A DNA stretch of 64,000 nt from assembly GCF_003448965.1 (NCBI RefSeq), contig NZ_QRGC01000004.1:1-64000 (forward strand). The letters run 5' to 3'. Of this stretch, positions 39,493 through 48,161 are shown one piece after another. Each line of letters opens with the position of its first letter. Position 1 is the stretch's first letter. Both the position numbers and the translations under genes were made by a program. A model generated the notes under the pieces. That model was given only the letters and a program-made list of their open reading frames with translations, was not told the DNA's origin and ran no database searches. Source of the DNA: Oceanicella sp. SM1341. GTDB lineage: Bacteria > Pseudomonadota > Alphaproteobacteria > Rhodobacterales > Rhodobacteraceae.

Positions 39493-40238
39493 GCCAGCCG
39501 GTCCAGCGCCACCAGCGCCAGGGCGGCCAAGGCGGCGGCAAGCGGCAGCGCCAGCTCGCGCGCCGCCAGCGGCGGCAGCGCGGGGCCGCGCGGGGCCTCG
39601 CCGGTCCAGCCGCGGCAGCGCATCGCGTCCTCCACCCGCTCCGCCCGCTCGAAGGCGCGGACAAGAAGCATGCCCATCATGTTGCCGTAGCTGCGAAATC
39701 CGTGCAGCGAGAGCCGCGGGGCAAAGCCGCGTGCCCGCATCGCCTCGTCGAGCCGGCGGAACTCGGCGCGGAACAGGTGCACGTAGCGCGGCACCAGCTC
39801 CATCAGCCGCACCAGCCCGCGCGGCAGGCCCAGGCGGCCGAGCGCCGCGGCCAGCTCGGAAGGCTCATACGGGTCGAGCAGCGCGAAGACACAGAGCATG
39901 GCAGCCGCGGCGCGCAGCATGATCGCGGCGGCAAGCTCCAGCCCCTCGGCGCTGAGCGCAAGCGGCCCGAGCGAGAGCACAGCCGTGCCCGGAACCGTGA
40001 GCGGCAGCAGCACCAGCAGCACCGCCATGAACCCCTCGAGATGCAGCAGCCGGCGCAGCACGCGCCCCCGGCCCGGCACAGCCAGCAGGCACAGCCCGAG
40101 CGCCAGCGCGAAGCCAAGCCCCAACGCAGGCAGCCCGCGCAGGCAGATCATCCCGCCCACGAGGAGCACGGCCGCGAGGCAGGCCGCCCGCGCGTCCGGC
40201 CTCCGCCGTGCGGCACCGATGCCCTCGATCAGGCTCAC
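39489..40238 (-). CDS. nikQ: Nickel ECF transporter transmembrane protein NikQ
   Basis: The 249-residue CbiQ/NikQ-type T component has about five hydrophobic segments and the ATPase-contact motifs ([16 protein letters not shown] and [15 protein letters not shown]) with the AxxxRG pattern of ECF T subunits. It couples NikO to NikM. Four-base overlaps join it to nikL and nikO. Confidence 0.91.
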   Translation of the reverse strand: MSLIEGIGAARRRPDARAACLAAVLLVGGMICLRGLPALGLGFALALGLCLLAVPGRGRVLRRLLHLEGFMAVLLVLLPLTVPGTAVLSLGPLALSAEGLELAAAIMLRAAAAMLCVFALLDPYEPSELAAALGRLGLPRGLVRLMELVPRYVHLFRAEFRRLDEAMRARGFAPRLSLHGFRSYGNMMGMLLVRAFERAERVEDAMRCRGWTGEAPRGPALPPLAARELALPLAAALAALALVALDRLA

Positions 40239-40792
40239 GGGCGGCCTCCCCGGCGCGACATGGCCCAGAGGCCGATGCCCGCAAGCCCGACGATCATGCC
40301 AACTCCGCCCATTATGTCATTGAAGCGTATGCGTGATTCCGCCTCGGCCTGGGCCTCCAGCAGCGGGCGCATCTGCCGCTCCACCGCGAGGTCGACCGCC
40401 TTCACCAGCCGGGCCTCGAAGGCGGCCTGGTCTTGCCTCTCGTCACTTTCAGGCGTGGCCACCGCCGCCGCGGCCTCGAACCGCTCCGCCCCTAGGGCGA
40501 GCCGGGCGACATGGCCGTCGCCCGCGTCGATCACCAGCGCATGGGCTCCGGGCGCCACCGGGCCGAGCGCGAAACTGCCGTCTTCCGCCGTGCGCACCTG
40601 CGCGAGCGGCGCGCCTTCGCCGTTGAACAGCGTCACCTCGGCGCCGCGCGGCCGGCCGCCGCCGATGAAGAACCCGTAGCCCGACACCGTGTCGCCCTCC
40701 ACCGCGGCGAAGAGCTTCAGCCGGTGCGCCGCCGCCGGGCCGGCGAGCGCGAGCGCCAGCGCGAGGCCGGCGAGCAGCGTGCCCCGCCTCAT
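40235..40792 (-). CDS. nikL: Nickel transport accessory protein NikL
   Basis: The 185-residue protein has a signal peptide (LAGLALALALAGPAAAH), a histidine directly after the likely cleavage site, and a carboxypeptidase-regulatory-like beta domain (AEVTLFNGEGAPLAQV, DGSFALGPVAPGAH). A C-terminal membrane helix (GGVGMIVGLAGIGLWAMS) ends in RRGG. This is the NikL layout, which replaces CbiN in nickel systems. It sits between nikM and nikQ with ATGA overlaps. Confidence 0.87.
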   Translation of the reverse strand: MRRGTLLAGLALALALAGPAAAHRLKLFAAVEGDTVSGYGFFIGGGRPRGAEVTLFNGEGAPLAQVRTAEDGSFALGPVAPGAHALVIDAGDGHVARLALGAERFEAAAAVATPESDERQDQAAFEARLVKAVDLAVERQMRPLLEAQAEAESRIRFNDIMGGVGMIVGLAGIGLWAMSRRGGRP

Positions 40793-41406
40793 GCCGTGGC
40801 CCCGCGCGGCCGGAAGGTCTCGGGCCGCACGCGCTTCAGGAAGGCGACGGCAAAGCCGGTCACCAGCGCCTCGCCCAGCATCAGCGGCAGGTAGGTGAGG
40901 CCCAGCACGCGCGCCGAGGGCACGTAGGCCGAGGAGGAGAGCGCCAGCGCCAGCGCCACGCCCCCCGCGGTCATCGCCGTGGCGAGGGCCGCGGCGCCGC
41001 CTGCCATCACCCCGGCCGCACCGGGCCCGGCGCGGTCGACCAGCGGGCGCAGCGCGAGGCCCGCAAGCGCGCCGGGCAGCGCGATGTTCACCGTGTTCAC
41101 CCCCAGCGTGCTGAGCCCGCCGAAGCCGAACATCAGCACCTGCAGCACCAGCGCCACGAAGACCGCGGGGAAGATGGCCGGCCCCAGCACCAGCCCCATC
41201 AGCGCCGTGAGCAGCAGGTGCACGCTCGACGGCCCGACCGGCACCGACACGAGCGAGGCGGCGAAGAACACCGCCGAGAGGATGGCCCCGCGCGCAAGCC
41301 GCGCCTCGTCGAGATGGCGCAGGCCGATGCCGATGCCGGCGGCGGCGATCACCCCGCCCGCCGCCAGCACCGGCAGCGACAGCAATCCGTCGGGGATATG
41401 CGCCAT
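40789..41406 (-). CDS. nikM: Nickel ECF transporter substrate-specific component NikM
   Basis: The 205-residue membrane protein begins MAHIPDGLLSL. In CbiM/NikM the N-terminal His binds the metal with the terminal amine; here it is residue 3, and becomes residue 2 if the initiator Met is removed. Further CbiM features are GPSSVHLLLTALMGLVLGP and TLGVNTVNIALPGALAG. The start at 41406 is fixed by this motif. It is 11 bases after nikK. Confidence 0.92.
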   Translation of the reverse strand: MAHIPDGLLSLPVLAAGGVIAAAGIGIGLRHLDEARLARGAILSAVFFAASLVSVPVGPSSVHLLLTALMGLVLGPAIFPAVFVALVLQVLMFGFGGLSTLGVNTVNIALPGALAGLALRPLVDRAGPGAAGVMAGGAAALATAMTAGGVALALALSSSAYVPSARVLGLTYLPLMLGEALVTGFAVAFLKRVRPETFRPRGATA

Positions 41407-41417
41407 CCCGCGCGCCC

Positions 41418-42191
41418 TCAGTCGGCCGCGGGGGCGGGGGCGGTGGCCTTCACCCAGATCAGGCCGCCCTCCTCGACCGGGGCCATGGTGCCGTCCGGTG
41501 CCTCGAGCTGCAGCGGCCCTTCGGTGAGCGCCGCGAAGCCCCACCAGCCGGGAAACGGCATGGCATAGGCGAAGCTGCCGTTCGCGTCGGCCTTGATGAC
41601 CTGCGTGACGAAGGCGTCGTTGGGGATGTCGTAGCGGCCGTCGTTGACGAACTCGACCTCGATCTCGGCGCCAGGCAGCGGCGCGCCGTCACGCAGCACC
41701 ACGCCGCGGAAGATGTTGCCCGCCCAGAGCCCGGTGGGCCGCACCAGCGGGGCGATCTCCACCGGCAGGCCGACCAGTTCGTCCCAGCCCTCGCCGGAGG
41801 CCCAGGAATCCACCACCACCTTGGTGTAGTGCACGATGAACTTGCCCTCCGCCGGCTCCCAGTAGGGCGCGGGGCTGACATGGAAGATGGCCGCTCCCGG
41901 CTCCGGCAGGGAAACCTCGGCACTCCAGGCAGTTGTGCCGCCTTCCTCAACTTCCGTGAGAGCAGGCAGAAGGTCGTGATCGGCGCCGCCCTGCCACATG
42001 CCGAAGCTCTGCGGGCGCGCCATCTCCATCTGCGGGCCGCCCTCCACCGGATGGGTGAAGCGCAGCGCGAGGCTCAGCGCGCCGCCCTCCGGCAGCACGT
42101 CGGCCGAGGGCAGCAGCTCCTGGAAATGGGCGGCGGCCGGGGCGGCGGTGAGCAGGATCGCGGCGAGGGCTGCGGGCAGTCGGGGGGTCAT
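41418..42191 (-). CDS. nikK: DUF4198 periplasmic nickel-uptake protein NikK
   Basis: The 257-residue secreted protein has a signal peptide (LAAILLTAAPAAAH) followed by a histidine, and the DUF4198 pattern (HFQELLPSADVLPEGG, FIVHYTKVVVDSW, EIEVEFVNDG, YAMPFPGWWGFAAL). In NikKMLQO systems this protein helps supply nickel to the ECF transporter. ATG 42191 is preferred over 42242, which lies inside the NikR operator/promoter region. It is the first gene of the operon. Confidence 0.9.
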   Translation of the reverse strand: MTPRLPAALAAILLTAAPAAAHFQELLPSADVLPEGGALSLALRFTHPVEGGPQMEMARPQSFGMWQGGADHDLLPALTEVEEGGTTAWSAEVSLPEPGAAIFHVSPAPYWEPAEGKFIVHYTKVVVDSWASGEGWDELVGLPVEIAPLVRPTGLWAGNIFRGVVLRDGAPLPGAEIEVEFVNDGRYDIPNDAFVTQVIKADANGSFAYAMPFPGWWGFAALTEGPLQLEAPDGTMAPVEEGGLIWVKATAPAPAAD

Positions 42192-42226
42192 GCGGGCTCC
42201 GGTACGGCTCACCGGGCCGCGGCCCG

Positions 42227-42254
42227 GTATGACAACTTTCAAGAAAGTTCATAC
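42227..42254. promoter_or_regulatory. NikR operator, exact GTATGA-N16-TCATAC
   Basis: GTATGA at 42227-42232 and TCATAC at 42249-42254 are separated by exactly 16 bases, the consensus described for E. coli NikR. The inner bases add a second palindrome (AACTTTC-AA-GAAAGTT). The right half overlaps the predicted -10 of the nik promoter, so nickel-loaded NikR should block transcription. No nikR gene is present in the window. Confidence 0.93.
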
Positions 42255-42275
42255 CAAGCCGGCGACTCGTGTCAA
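42248..42275 (-). promoter_or_regulatory. Predicted promoter of the nik operon
   Basis: On the minus strand a perfect TTGACA (42275-42270) is followed after 16 bases by TATGAA (42253-42248). The -10 lies inside the NikR operator. The start of nikK is about 57 bases downstream of the -10. Confidence 0.7.
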
Positions 42276-42296
42276 CCGCCGATGCCCGCGCGGGCG

Positions 42297-43544
42297 CTAC
42301 ATCGCGTCCACCAGCCTGTCGAAGAGATCGGGCCGGCCCATCTGCCCGCCCTTGAGGATGAGCGGCAGACCGGCGGCCGGCCCGCTCCCGGTGGCGCGGC
42401 AGAGCGCCACGCCGGGGTCGACATCGCAGACGTATTCGATCGCGTCCGGGGCGAGCGCGCGCATCGCGAGGCTCGAGGTGTCGCCGCCTGCGATGGCGAG
42501 CGCGCCGGCGGCACCGGTCTCGCACAGGGCGGTCACCAGCCGGGCCGAGGCGGCGGCGATCTCCGCGCCGCTGTGGCCATGACCGCTTTCGGCGGTGAGG
42601 CGCAGCAGCACGTTCTCGCCCTGCCCCAGTGCCGCCGCCGCCTCGGAGGCCGCCGCCGCGCCACCGGCACAGAGCGCCTCGGGCGAGACCGGCACGAGGC
42701 GGAAGCGCGAGGCGGCCTCCACCTGCGCATCGGTGAGCGGCGAGCGCGAGCCGGCGAAGAGCAGCACGGGGCGCGCGCGGGGGCCGGGCGCGGGCACGGG
42801 CGGGGCGGCGCGCGGCGGGCGCAGGGCCTCCATCACGCTGCTCGGGCCGATGCAGACCAGCGGCGCTTCGGCGGCCAGCGCCTCGAGGGCTGCGCGCAGC
42901 GCCGGCAGGTCGTCGTTGCGGCCGAGGTCGAAGAGGAAGCGGCGCGCGCCGGAAGCCCTTGCAGTGGCGAGGGTTTTGAGCGGCGCCGTGGCAAGGTCAC
43001 GCTCGTCGATCAGGGTGAGCCCGTCGAGGCCCTGGGCGGCGAGATGCAGCCGCAGGTCGGCCTCGGCCATCGGTGTCACCGGGTGGCGGGACATGATCGG
43101 GTGGCGGTCGATCCGGTGCACGGCGCCGTCGGCGGTGGCGGCGAAGAGCGTGCCGTGGTGGCAGTAGCGCCCCAGACCCGGCTGGCCGCCCACCACGGCG
43201 ATGAAGGGCTCCCCTGCCCCGGCATGGCGGAACGCGTCGCGAAATCCCTCCGCCGCAGCGCCGATGGAGCCGATCTCCGGGCTCGAATCGAAGGTGGAGC
43301 ACACCTTGTAGTGCAGCACCCGCGCGCCCCGCGCGATCAGGCCGGAGGCGAGCCGGGTGATCTCGGCGCGGATCTCGTCCGGCCCGACCGAGCGCAGCGC
43401 GGTGGCGACACCGGCGATGCCGTCATAGCCCGGGCCCGGCAGGTCGAGATGCAGGCGCACCTTGTGCCCCGCCCGGCCGAGCACGCCCAGCGTGTCGGAG
43501 GCGCCGGTGAAATCGTCGGCGATGAAGGCGAGGTCGGTGCTCAC
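42297..43544 (-). CDS. DUF1537 four-carbon acid sugar kinase family (OiaK/OtnK-like)
   Basis: The 415-residue kinase has the N-terminal DUF1537 motif FIADDFTGASDTLGVLG, the substrate-binding middle (GGQPGLGRYCHHGTLFA) and the C-terminal nucleotide motif AIAGGDTSSLAMRAL, with LPLILKGGQMG near the end. The family phosphorylates four- or five-carbon sugar acids such as threonate, erythronate or 3-oxo-isoapionate. It starts at GTG 43544, overlapping the stop of the RuBisCO-like gene (GTGA). That partnership resembles OiaK-OiaX of the D-apiose/isoapionate pathway, where the kinase product is the substrate of the RuBisCO-like enzyme. Confidence 0.87.
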   Translation of the reverse strand: MSTDLAFIADDFTGASDTLGVLGRAGHKVRLHLDLPGPGYDGIAGVATALRSVGPDEIRAEITRLASGLIARGARVLHYKVCSTFDSSPEIGSIGAAAEGFRDAFRHAGAGEPFIAVVGGQPGLGRYCHHGTLFAATADGAVHRIDRHPIMSRHPVTPMAEADLRLHLAAQGLDGLTLIDERDLATAPLKTLATARASGARRFLFDLGRNDDLPALRAALEALAAEAPLVCIGPSSVMEALRPPRAAPPVPAPGPRARPVLLFAGSRSPLTDAQVEAASRFRLVPVSPEALCAGGAAAASEAAAALGQGENVLLRLTAESGHGHSGAEIAAASARLVTALCETGAAGALAIAGGDTSSLAMRALAPDAIEYVCDVDPGVALCRATGSGPAAGLPLILKGGQMGRPDLFDRLVDAM

Positions 43545-44800
43545 GTGCGCGCCCCGAAGAACTCGAGCGCCTCGGCGAGCGGGCGGCTGTCGCGCGCGGC
43601 CTCTTCCAGGCCCACGCCGTCGCGCACCGCCTCCCAGGCGTCGAGCAGCGCGCGCACCCCGGCCTCGGCGCCGGAAGGGTGGGCGAGGATGCCGCCGCCG
43701 GCCATGAACAGGAAGTCGCGCGACTGTGCCGCGGCATGGGTGGCCGCCAGCGTGCCCGCCCACTGGCCGGAGGAGAAGGCCGGCATCACCGGGTCATCTG
43801 CCCCGGGCGCGAGCGGCGCGAGGCAGAGCCGCGCGCCCTCGGCCACCTCGGCCGGATCGTCGGAGAACTTGCCGCCGATGCCGTGCACATGCATGTGGTC
43901 GACGCCGGCGAGCCGGTAGAGCGCCTGGTAGGCCGGGAAGGCCATGCCGATGGCCGGGTGGCGGCCGAAGCCGCCGAAGCCGTTGCGGTGGCCGTGGATG
44001 GCGAGCGGCGTGGAGCGGCGCAGGCTCTCGACCGAGGAGAGGCCGACCCAGTTGAGGCTCACCATGGCCGAGGTGCCGCCCTCGGCTTCGATGAGGTCGG
44101 CGTGGCGGCGCATGGCGTCGGTCTCGTCGGTCACGTTGAAGGCCATCATCACCTGGCGGCCGGTGCGCTCGCGGTGGCGGCGGATCACCTCCATGATGGC
44201 GGGCACGCGCTCGGCCAGCGGGGCGTGGCGCGGGTTTGCGCAGGTCTCGTCATCCTTGATGAAGTCGAGCCCGGCGTCGCAGAGCCGCTCCACCAGTGCC
44301 ACCAGCTCAGGCGTGCGCAGGCCCACGTTGGGCTTGATGATGGTGCCGAAGAGCGGCCGGCCCTGCACCCCGGTGGAGGCGCGGGTGCCCGCGACGCCGA
44401 CCAGCGGGCGCGGGTAGTCGGCCCGGATGTCGGCCGGCACCAAGAGCCGCTCCAGCCGCAGGCCGGTCACCTCGCCGAGATCGAACAGGTTTCCGGCCAC
44501 GGTGGCGGCCATGGTCGGCAAGTTCACGCCGAAATTTGCCTCCGGGAAGGCCACGCGCACCCGCGCGCGGCGCCAGGGCGCGCCCAATCCCTTGCGGTCG
44601 AGATAGGAGGAGGAGAGCGAGGGCCGCTCGGCCGGGGCCAGCTCCTCCACCGAGAGCACGCGGGCGGCGGCGCGGGCGCGCAGGTCGTCGCTCTCGCCCT
44701 CCACGCGCACGAAGGTGCCGCAGCTCTGCTCGCCGGCCATGATCTCGGCGACGCGGGCGGGGTCGAGCGGGGTCTCGACGAGGTATTGCGCTTCGAGCAT
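43541..44800 (-). CDS. RuBisCO-like protein (form IV, possible 3-oxo-isoapionate-4-phosphate decarboxylase)
   Basis: The 419-residue protein has the large-subunit fold. Many catalytic positions are kept: GTIIKPNVGL (K156, RuBisCO K175), the metal/carbamate site FIKDDE (K182, D184, E185; K201, D203, E204), HGHRNG (H271, R272), loop-6 lysine GGKFSDD (K311; K334), SSG at 343-345 and the phosphate-binding AGGGILAHP. Canonical form I sequence elsewhere is lost, so it is not a CO2-fixing enzyme. Paired with a DUF1537 kinase and a TRAP transporter it fits an OiaX-like role on a phosphorylated sugar acid. It follows the VOC gene by three bases. Confidence 0.9.
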   Translation of the reverse strand: MLEAQYLVETPLDPARVAEIMAGEQSCGTFVRVEGESDDLRARAAARVLSVEELAPAERPSLSSSYLDRKGLGAPWRRARVRVAFPEANFGVNLPTMAATVAGNLFDLGEVTGLRLERLLVPADIRADYPRPLVGVAGTRASTGVQGRPLFGTIIKPNVGLRTPELVALVERLCDAGLDFIKDDETCANPRHAPLAERVPAIMEVIRRHRERTGRQVMMAFNVTDETDAMRRHADLIEAEGGTSAMVSLNWVGLSSVESLRRSTPLAIHGHRNGFGGFGRHPAIGMAFPAYQALYRLAGVDHMHVHGIGGKFSDDPAEVAEGARLCLAPLAPGADDPVMPAFSSGQWAGTLAATHAAAQSRDFLFMAGGGILAHPSGAEAGVRALLDAWEAVRDGVGLEEAARDSRPLAEALEFFGART

Positions 44801-44803
44801 GGT

Positions 44804-45343
44804 TCAGATCCTCGAGAGGTCCGGGAAGGGGCGGACGGGCTCTGAGCCGTCCCAGCCGGTGGAGGCCTCGCGGATCAGATCGAACATGCGCCCCTTGGGG
44901 CCCATCACCTCGGAAAGCTCGATGACCGTGCCGGGATGCGCCTCCTTCGAGAAGTAGACGAAGCGCCCGTTCGCCCCCACGCAGCCGCTCATCTTCACCT
45001 CGAAGCCGGCCTTCTCGGCCCGGGCCAGATCGGCGTCGAAGCTCTGGGTCCAGTAGGCGACATGCTGGAGGCCGAGGTTTCCGGCCGCCTGGAAGTCGCG
45101 GTACATGGAGGGGGCGTCGTTGCGGGTCTCGATCAGCTCCACCTGGATGAAGCCGGAATTGGCCAGCGCCACCGAATTGTGCACCTCGTAGGGCTTGCCG
45201 TCGTAGCGGTAGTCCTCGATCGGCACTTTCGGGTTGTAGAACCACGGGCCCACGCCGAGCTCGGCGCTCCAGTGCGCCATCGCGGCCTCGATATCCTCGA
45301 CCACATAGCCGAGCTGGCGGATTTCACCGAAAATGGTGCTCAT
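44804..45343 (-). CDS. VOC (glyoxalase/bleomycin-resistance superfamily) protein
   Basis: The 179-residue protein has VOC repeats: GYVVEDIEAAMAHWSAELGVGPWFYNP at the N-terminus and GLQHVAYWTQSFDADLARAEKAGFEV in the second half, ending with PGTVIELSEVMG. Metal ligands could be H113 of QHVAYW and the last E of VIEL. In this operon it may isomerise or epimerise a keto-sugar-acid intermediate. It lies between dctM and the RuBisCO-like gene. The exact reaction is unknown. Confidence 0.85.
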   Translation of the reverse strand: MSTIFGEIRQLGYVVEDIEAAMAHWSAELGVGPWFYNPKVPIEDYRYDGKPYEVHNSVALANSGFIQVELIETRNDAPSMYRDFQAAGNLGLQHVAYWTQSFDADLARAEKAGFEVKMSGCVGANGRFVYFSKEAHPGTVIELSEVMGPKGRMFDLIREASTGWDGSEPVRPFPDLSRI

Positions 45344-45349
45344 GGCGCC

Positions 45350-46627
45350 TCACTTGATGAGTAGGTTGGGAAGCCAGGTGGAGAGGCCGGGAAACAGCGT
45401 GACCACCAGAAGCGACAGGAAAAGCGGGATCAGGAAGGGCACCACCCCGGCGATCACCCGGTGCAGCGGCATCTTCGCGATGATCGAGACCATGTAGAGG
45501 CTCATGCCCACCGGGGGCGTGAGCAGCCCGATCATCAGGTTGAGCACGAAGACGATGCCGAGCTGCAGCGGGTCGACCCCCGCCATGGTGAGCGCCGGCG
45601 CCACGATGGGCGCGATGATCAGGATGGCGGCGATGCTCTCGAGCACCATGCCCACCACCAGCAGGATCACGTTGACGATGAGCAGCAGCACGAGGGGGTT
45701 GTCGCTCAGCCCCAGCAGGAAGGCCGACACCTCCGCCGGCGCGCGCGCCACGGTGAGCACCCAGGCGAAGAGGGCGGCGGCCGAGACGATGAACAGCACG
45801 TTGGCGGTGCTCTCCACCGTCTCGCGCGCGGAGGCGAGGAAGGCCTTCACGCTCAGCGCGCGGTAGATGAAGATGCCGACGAAGAGCGCGTAGGCCACGG
45901 TGATGCCCGCCACTTCCGTGGGCCCGAACAGCCCGCTCATCAGCCCGCCGATCAGCAGCACCGGCGCGAGCAGAGCGGGCGCCGAGATGCCGGCCTTGCG
46001 GGCGATGTCGCGCCTCGTGGGGCGGATCGTGTCGCGCGGCAGGTCGGAGATCCGGCCGATGATGGCGATCTGCAGCATCAGGAACACGGTGATGATCAGC
46101 GCCGGCACCACGCCCGCGAGCAGCAGCTTCACGGCCGAGACATTGGCCGCGGCGGCGTAGATGATGATCGGGATCGAGGGCGGGAAGATCGGGCCGATGG
46201 TGGCGGCCGCCATGGTGATGCCGGCGGCAAACTCGCGCCGGTAGCCCTGCTCGGCCATCTGGCGGATCTGGATGCCGCCGAGCGCGCCGATATCGGCCAG
46301 CGCCGCGCCGGAGATGCCGGAGAAGATCAGGCTCACCAGCACGCTCACCTGCGCCACGCCGCCGCGCAGCCGGCCCACCAGCATGCGGATGAGATCGAAC
46401 AGATGGGTAGTCACCCCGGTCGCGTTCAGCAGGCTGGCGGCGAAGATGAACAGCGGCACGGCGAGGAGCGGCCCGCTGTCGAGCGCGTTCTGCAACCGCT
46501 GCGCCATCACCGCCACCGGCTGGCCGAAGGCGAGGATCGTGGCCGCGGCCGAGAGGCCAAGGCACACCGCCACCGGCGCGCCCATCACCAGGAGGCCCAG
46601 GAACAGGCCCAGAAGCATCAGTGTCAT
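45350..46627 (-). CDS. dctM: TRAP transporter large permease DctM
   Basis: The 425-residue membrane protein has about 11-12 helices and DctM features (AVPLFIFAASLLNATG, SGISGAALADIGALGGIQI, ATIGPIFPPSIPIIIYA, GLLTPPVGMSLYMV). It drives sodium-coupled import of the ligand captured by DctP. It overlaps dctQ by four bases and is followed six bases later by the VOC gene. Confidence 0.95.
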   Translation of the reverse strand: MTLMLLGLFLGLLVMGAPVAVCLGLSAAATILAFGQPVAVMAQRLQNALDSGPLLAVPLFIFAASLLNATGVTTHLFDLIRMLVGRLRGGVAQVSVLVSLIFSGISGAALADIGALGGIQIRQMAEQGYRREFAAGITMAAATIGPIFPPSIPIIIYAAAANVSAVKLLLAGVVPALIITVFLMLQIAIIGRISDLPRDTIRPTRRDIARKAGISAPALLAPVLLIGGLMSGLFGPTEVAGITVAYALFVGIFIYRALSVKAFLASARETVESTANVLFIVSAAALFAWVLTVARAPAEVSAFLLGLSDNPLVLLLIVNVILLVVGMVLESIAAILIIAPIVAPALTMAGVDPLQLGIVFVLNLMIGLLTPPVGMSLYMVSIIAKMPLHRVIAGVVPFLIPLFLSLLVVTLFPGLSTWLPNLLIK

Positions 46628-47145
46628 ACCCGGCCCTCGAAGCCCTCTCCCGCCTCGTCGACCTCACCGCCGGCGAGCAGCGTCACGAGCCGCGCCAGCG
46701 CGATGAGGCCGAGGAGGACGAACCCCGCCACGGCCGGGGCATAGAATATCGAATTCGGCATCCCCATCGCCGGCGTGGCGAATTTCGCCGCCCGTTCCAG
46801 GAAGGCGGAGAAGCCGTGCAGCACGATGCCGGCAAAGCCGAGCACCGCCAGTTCGGTGAGCGCCAGCACCCCGCGCCGCCAGCCGCCGGTGAGCCGGGCC
46901 GAGACCAGGTCCACCGCGATATGCCGGCCGCGCAGCGCGAGATACGGCACGCAGAGATAGACGAGCGCGATGCCGCAGAACCGCGCCCCCTCGTCGGCCC
47001 AGGGCAGGCCCAGGTCGAGGAGGTTGCGCGCCAGCACCTGCAGCACGATCAGCCCGGTGATGGCGAGGAGCAGGGCCATGCCCGCCCAGAGCCCCGCCGT
47101 GCTCACCGCGCCGAGCAGCCGGAAGACACCGCGCCCGAGCATCAT
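46624..47145 (-). CDS. dctQ: TRAP transporter small permease DctQ
   Basis: The 173-residue protein has four hydrophobic segments and the DctQ pattern VLARNLLDLGLPWADEGARFCGIALVYLCVPYLALRGRHIAVD. Four-base overlaps join it to both dctP and dctM, so the three transporter parts are translated together. Confidence 0.93.
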   Translation of the reverse strand: MMLGRGVFRLLGAVSTAGLWAGMALLLAITGLIVLQVLARNLLDLGLPWADEGARFCGIALVYLCVPYLALRGRHIAVDLVSARLTGGWRRGVLALTELAVLGFAGIVLHGFSAFLERAAKFATPAMGMPNSIFYAPAVAGFVLLGLIALARLVTLLAGGEVDEAGEGFEGRV

Positions 47146-48146
47146 TTCACCGCGTCGATCTGGGCGTAGAGATCGCCGTATTTCTCGTCGAAGCGCTCGT
47201 GCACGAGGGCCTGGACCGAGGCGCGGAAGGCCTCGATGTCGAGCCCCTCCTCCGGGCCGATCACGGTCATGCCGGCGGCCTTCAGCTCCTCGATCTGCTC
47301 GGCCTCCTTGTCGCGCACCGCGGCGGTGGCGCGATCGCGCACGGTGCTGGCGGCGGCGCGGATGCCCTCGCGCTCCTCCTCGGTGAGCGACTGCCAGACA
47401 TCCTCGTTGATCACCACCAGCTCGGCCGAGGCGATGTGCCCGGTGAGCATCAGGTGGGACTGCACGTCGAAGAGCTTGTTCGACAGGATGATGTTGACCG
47501 GGTTCTCCTGCCCCGCCACCACGCCGGTGGCGAGCGCCGTGGGCACCTCCGACCAGTCGACCGGCACCGGGGCCGCGCCCAGCCCCTCGACCGCGGTGAG
47601 GTAGATCGGGAAGGGCACGGCGCGGATCTTCTCGCCGGCAAGCTCGGAGGGCGACCGGAACGCCTCGTTGGCGGTGAGCTGGCGCGCGCCGAAGTAGAAG
47701 GCGTAGAGCACCCGCACCCCGGCGGAGGCGATCAGCCCCTCGTTGAGCCCGGTCATCACCGGCCCGTCCACGTCCATCACCTTCATCAGGTGGTCGACGT
47801 CGCGGTAGAGATAGGGGGTGTCGAGCGCGCCGAGCGGCTCGTAGAGGGTGGAATAGGCCCCGGCGGTGTTGTGCGACAGCGCCACCGTGCCCAGCGACAC
47901 GGCCTCCGCCAGCTCCTGCAGCTTGCCCAGCTGCGAGGCGGGATAGACCTCCACCTCCACCGAGCCATTGGTGTTCTTCGCGATCTCCTCGGCCAGCCAG
48001 TCGGCCTGCTGGCCCACCACGCTGTCGGGCGAGTTGTTATGGCCGTAGCGCAGCACGGTCTGGGCCGAGGCGCCAGCGCCCAGTCCGGCCAGTGCCGCAG
48101 CGAACCCCGCGCCCAGCAGGACGCGCCGCGTGAGTGAAAATGACAT
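47142..48146 (-). CDS. dctP: TRAP transporter substrate-binding protein DctP
   Basis: The 334-residue periplasmic protein starts at ATG 48146, with GGGAGGAGA upstream. The signal MSFSLTRRVLLGAGFAAAL has a twin arginine and cleaves after ASA. DctP motifs are RYGHNNSPDSVVGQQADWLAEEI, EVYPASQLGK and GEKIRAVPFPIY with the ligand-binding arginine. First gene of the sugar-acid operon, it probably binds a sugar acid carboxylate. The divergent LacI gene presumably controls it. Confidence 0.93.
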   Translation of the reverse strand: MSFSLTRRVLLGAGFAAALAGLGAGASAQTVLRYGHNNSPDSVVGQQADWLAEEIAKNTNGSVEVEVYPASQLGKLQELAEAVSLGTVALSHNTAGAYSTLYEPLGALDTPYLYRDVDHLMKVMDVDGPVMTGLNEGLIASAGVRVLYAFYFGARQLTANEAFRSPSELAGEKIRAVPFPIYLTAVEGLGAAPVPVDWSEVPTALATGVVAGQENPVNIILSNKLFDVQSHLMLTGHIASAELVVINEDVWQSLTEEEREGIRAAASTVRDRATAAVRDKEAEQIEELKAAGMTVIGPEEGLDIEAFRASVQALVHERFDEKYGDLYAQIDAVK

Positions 48147-48161
48147 TCCTATCTCCTCCCT

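Noticed and set aside
38842-42191. Cobalt (cbiKMQO-like) identity for the ECF transporter
   Set aside because: NikK (DUF4198) and NikL replace CbiN, and an exact NikR operator covers the promoter, so nickel is the better call.
43541-44800. A functional RuBisCO large subunit for CO2 fixation
   Set aside because: Key residues are kept but the sequence is of form IV type. There is no small subunit, activase or phosphoribulokinase nearby, and the context is sugar-acid uptake.
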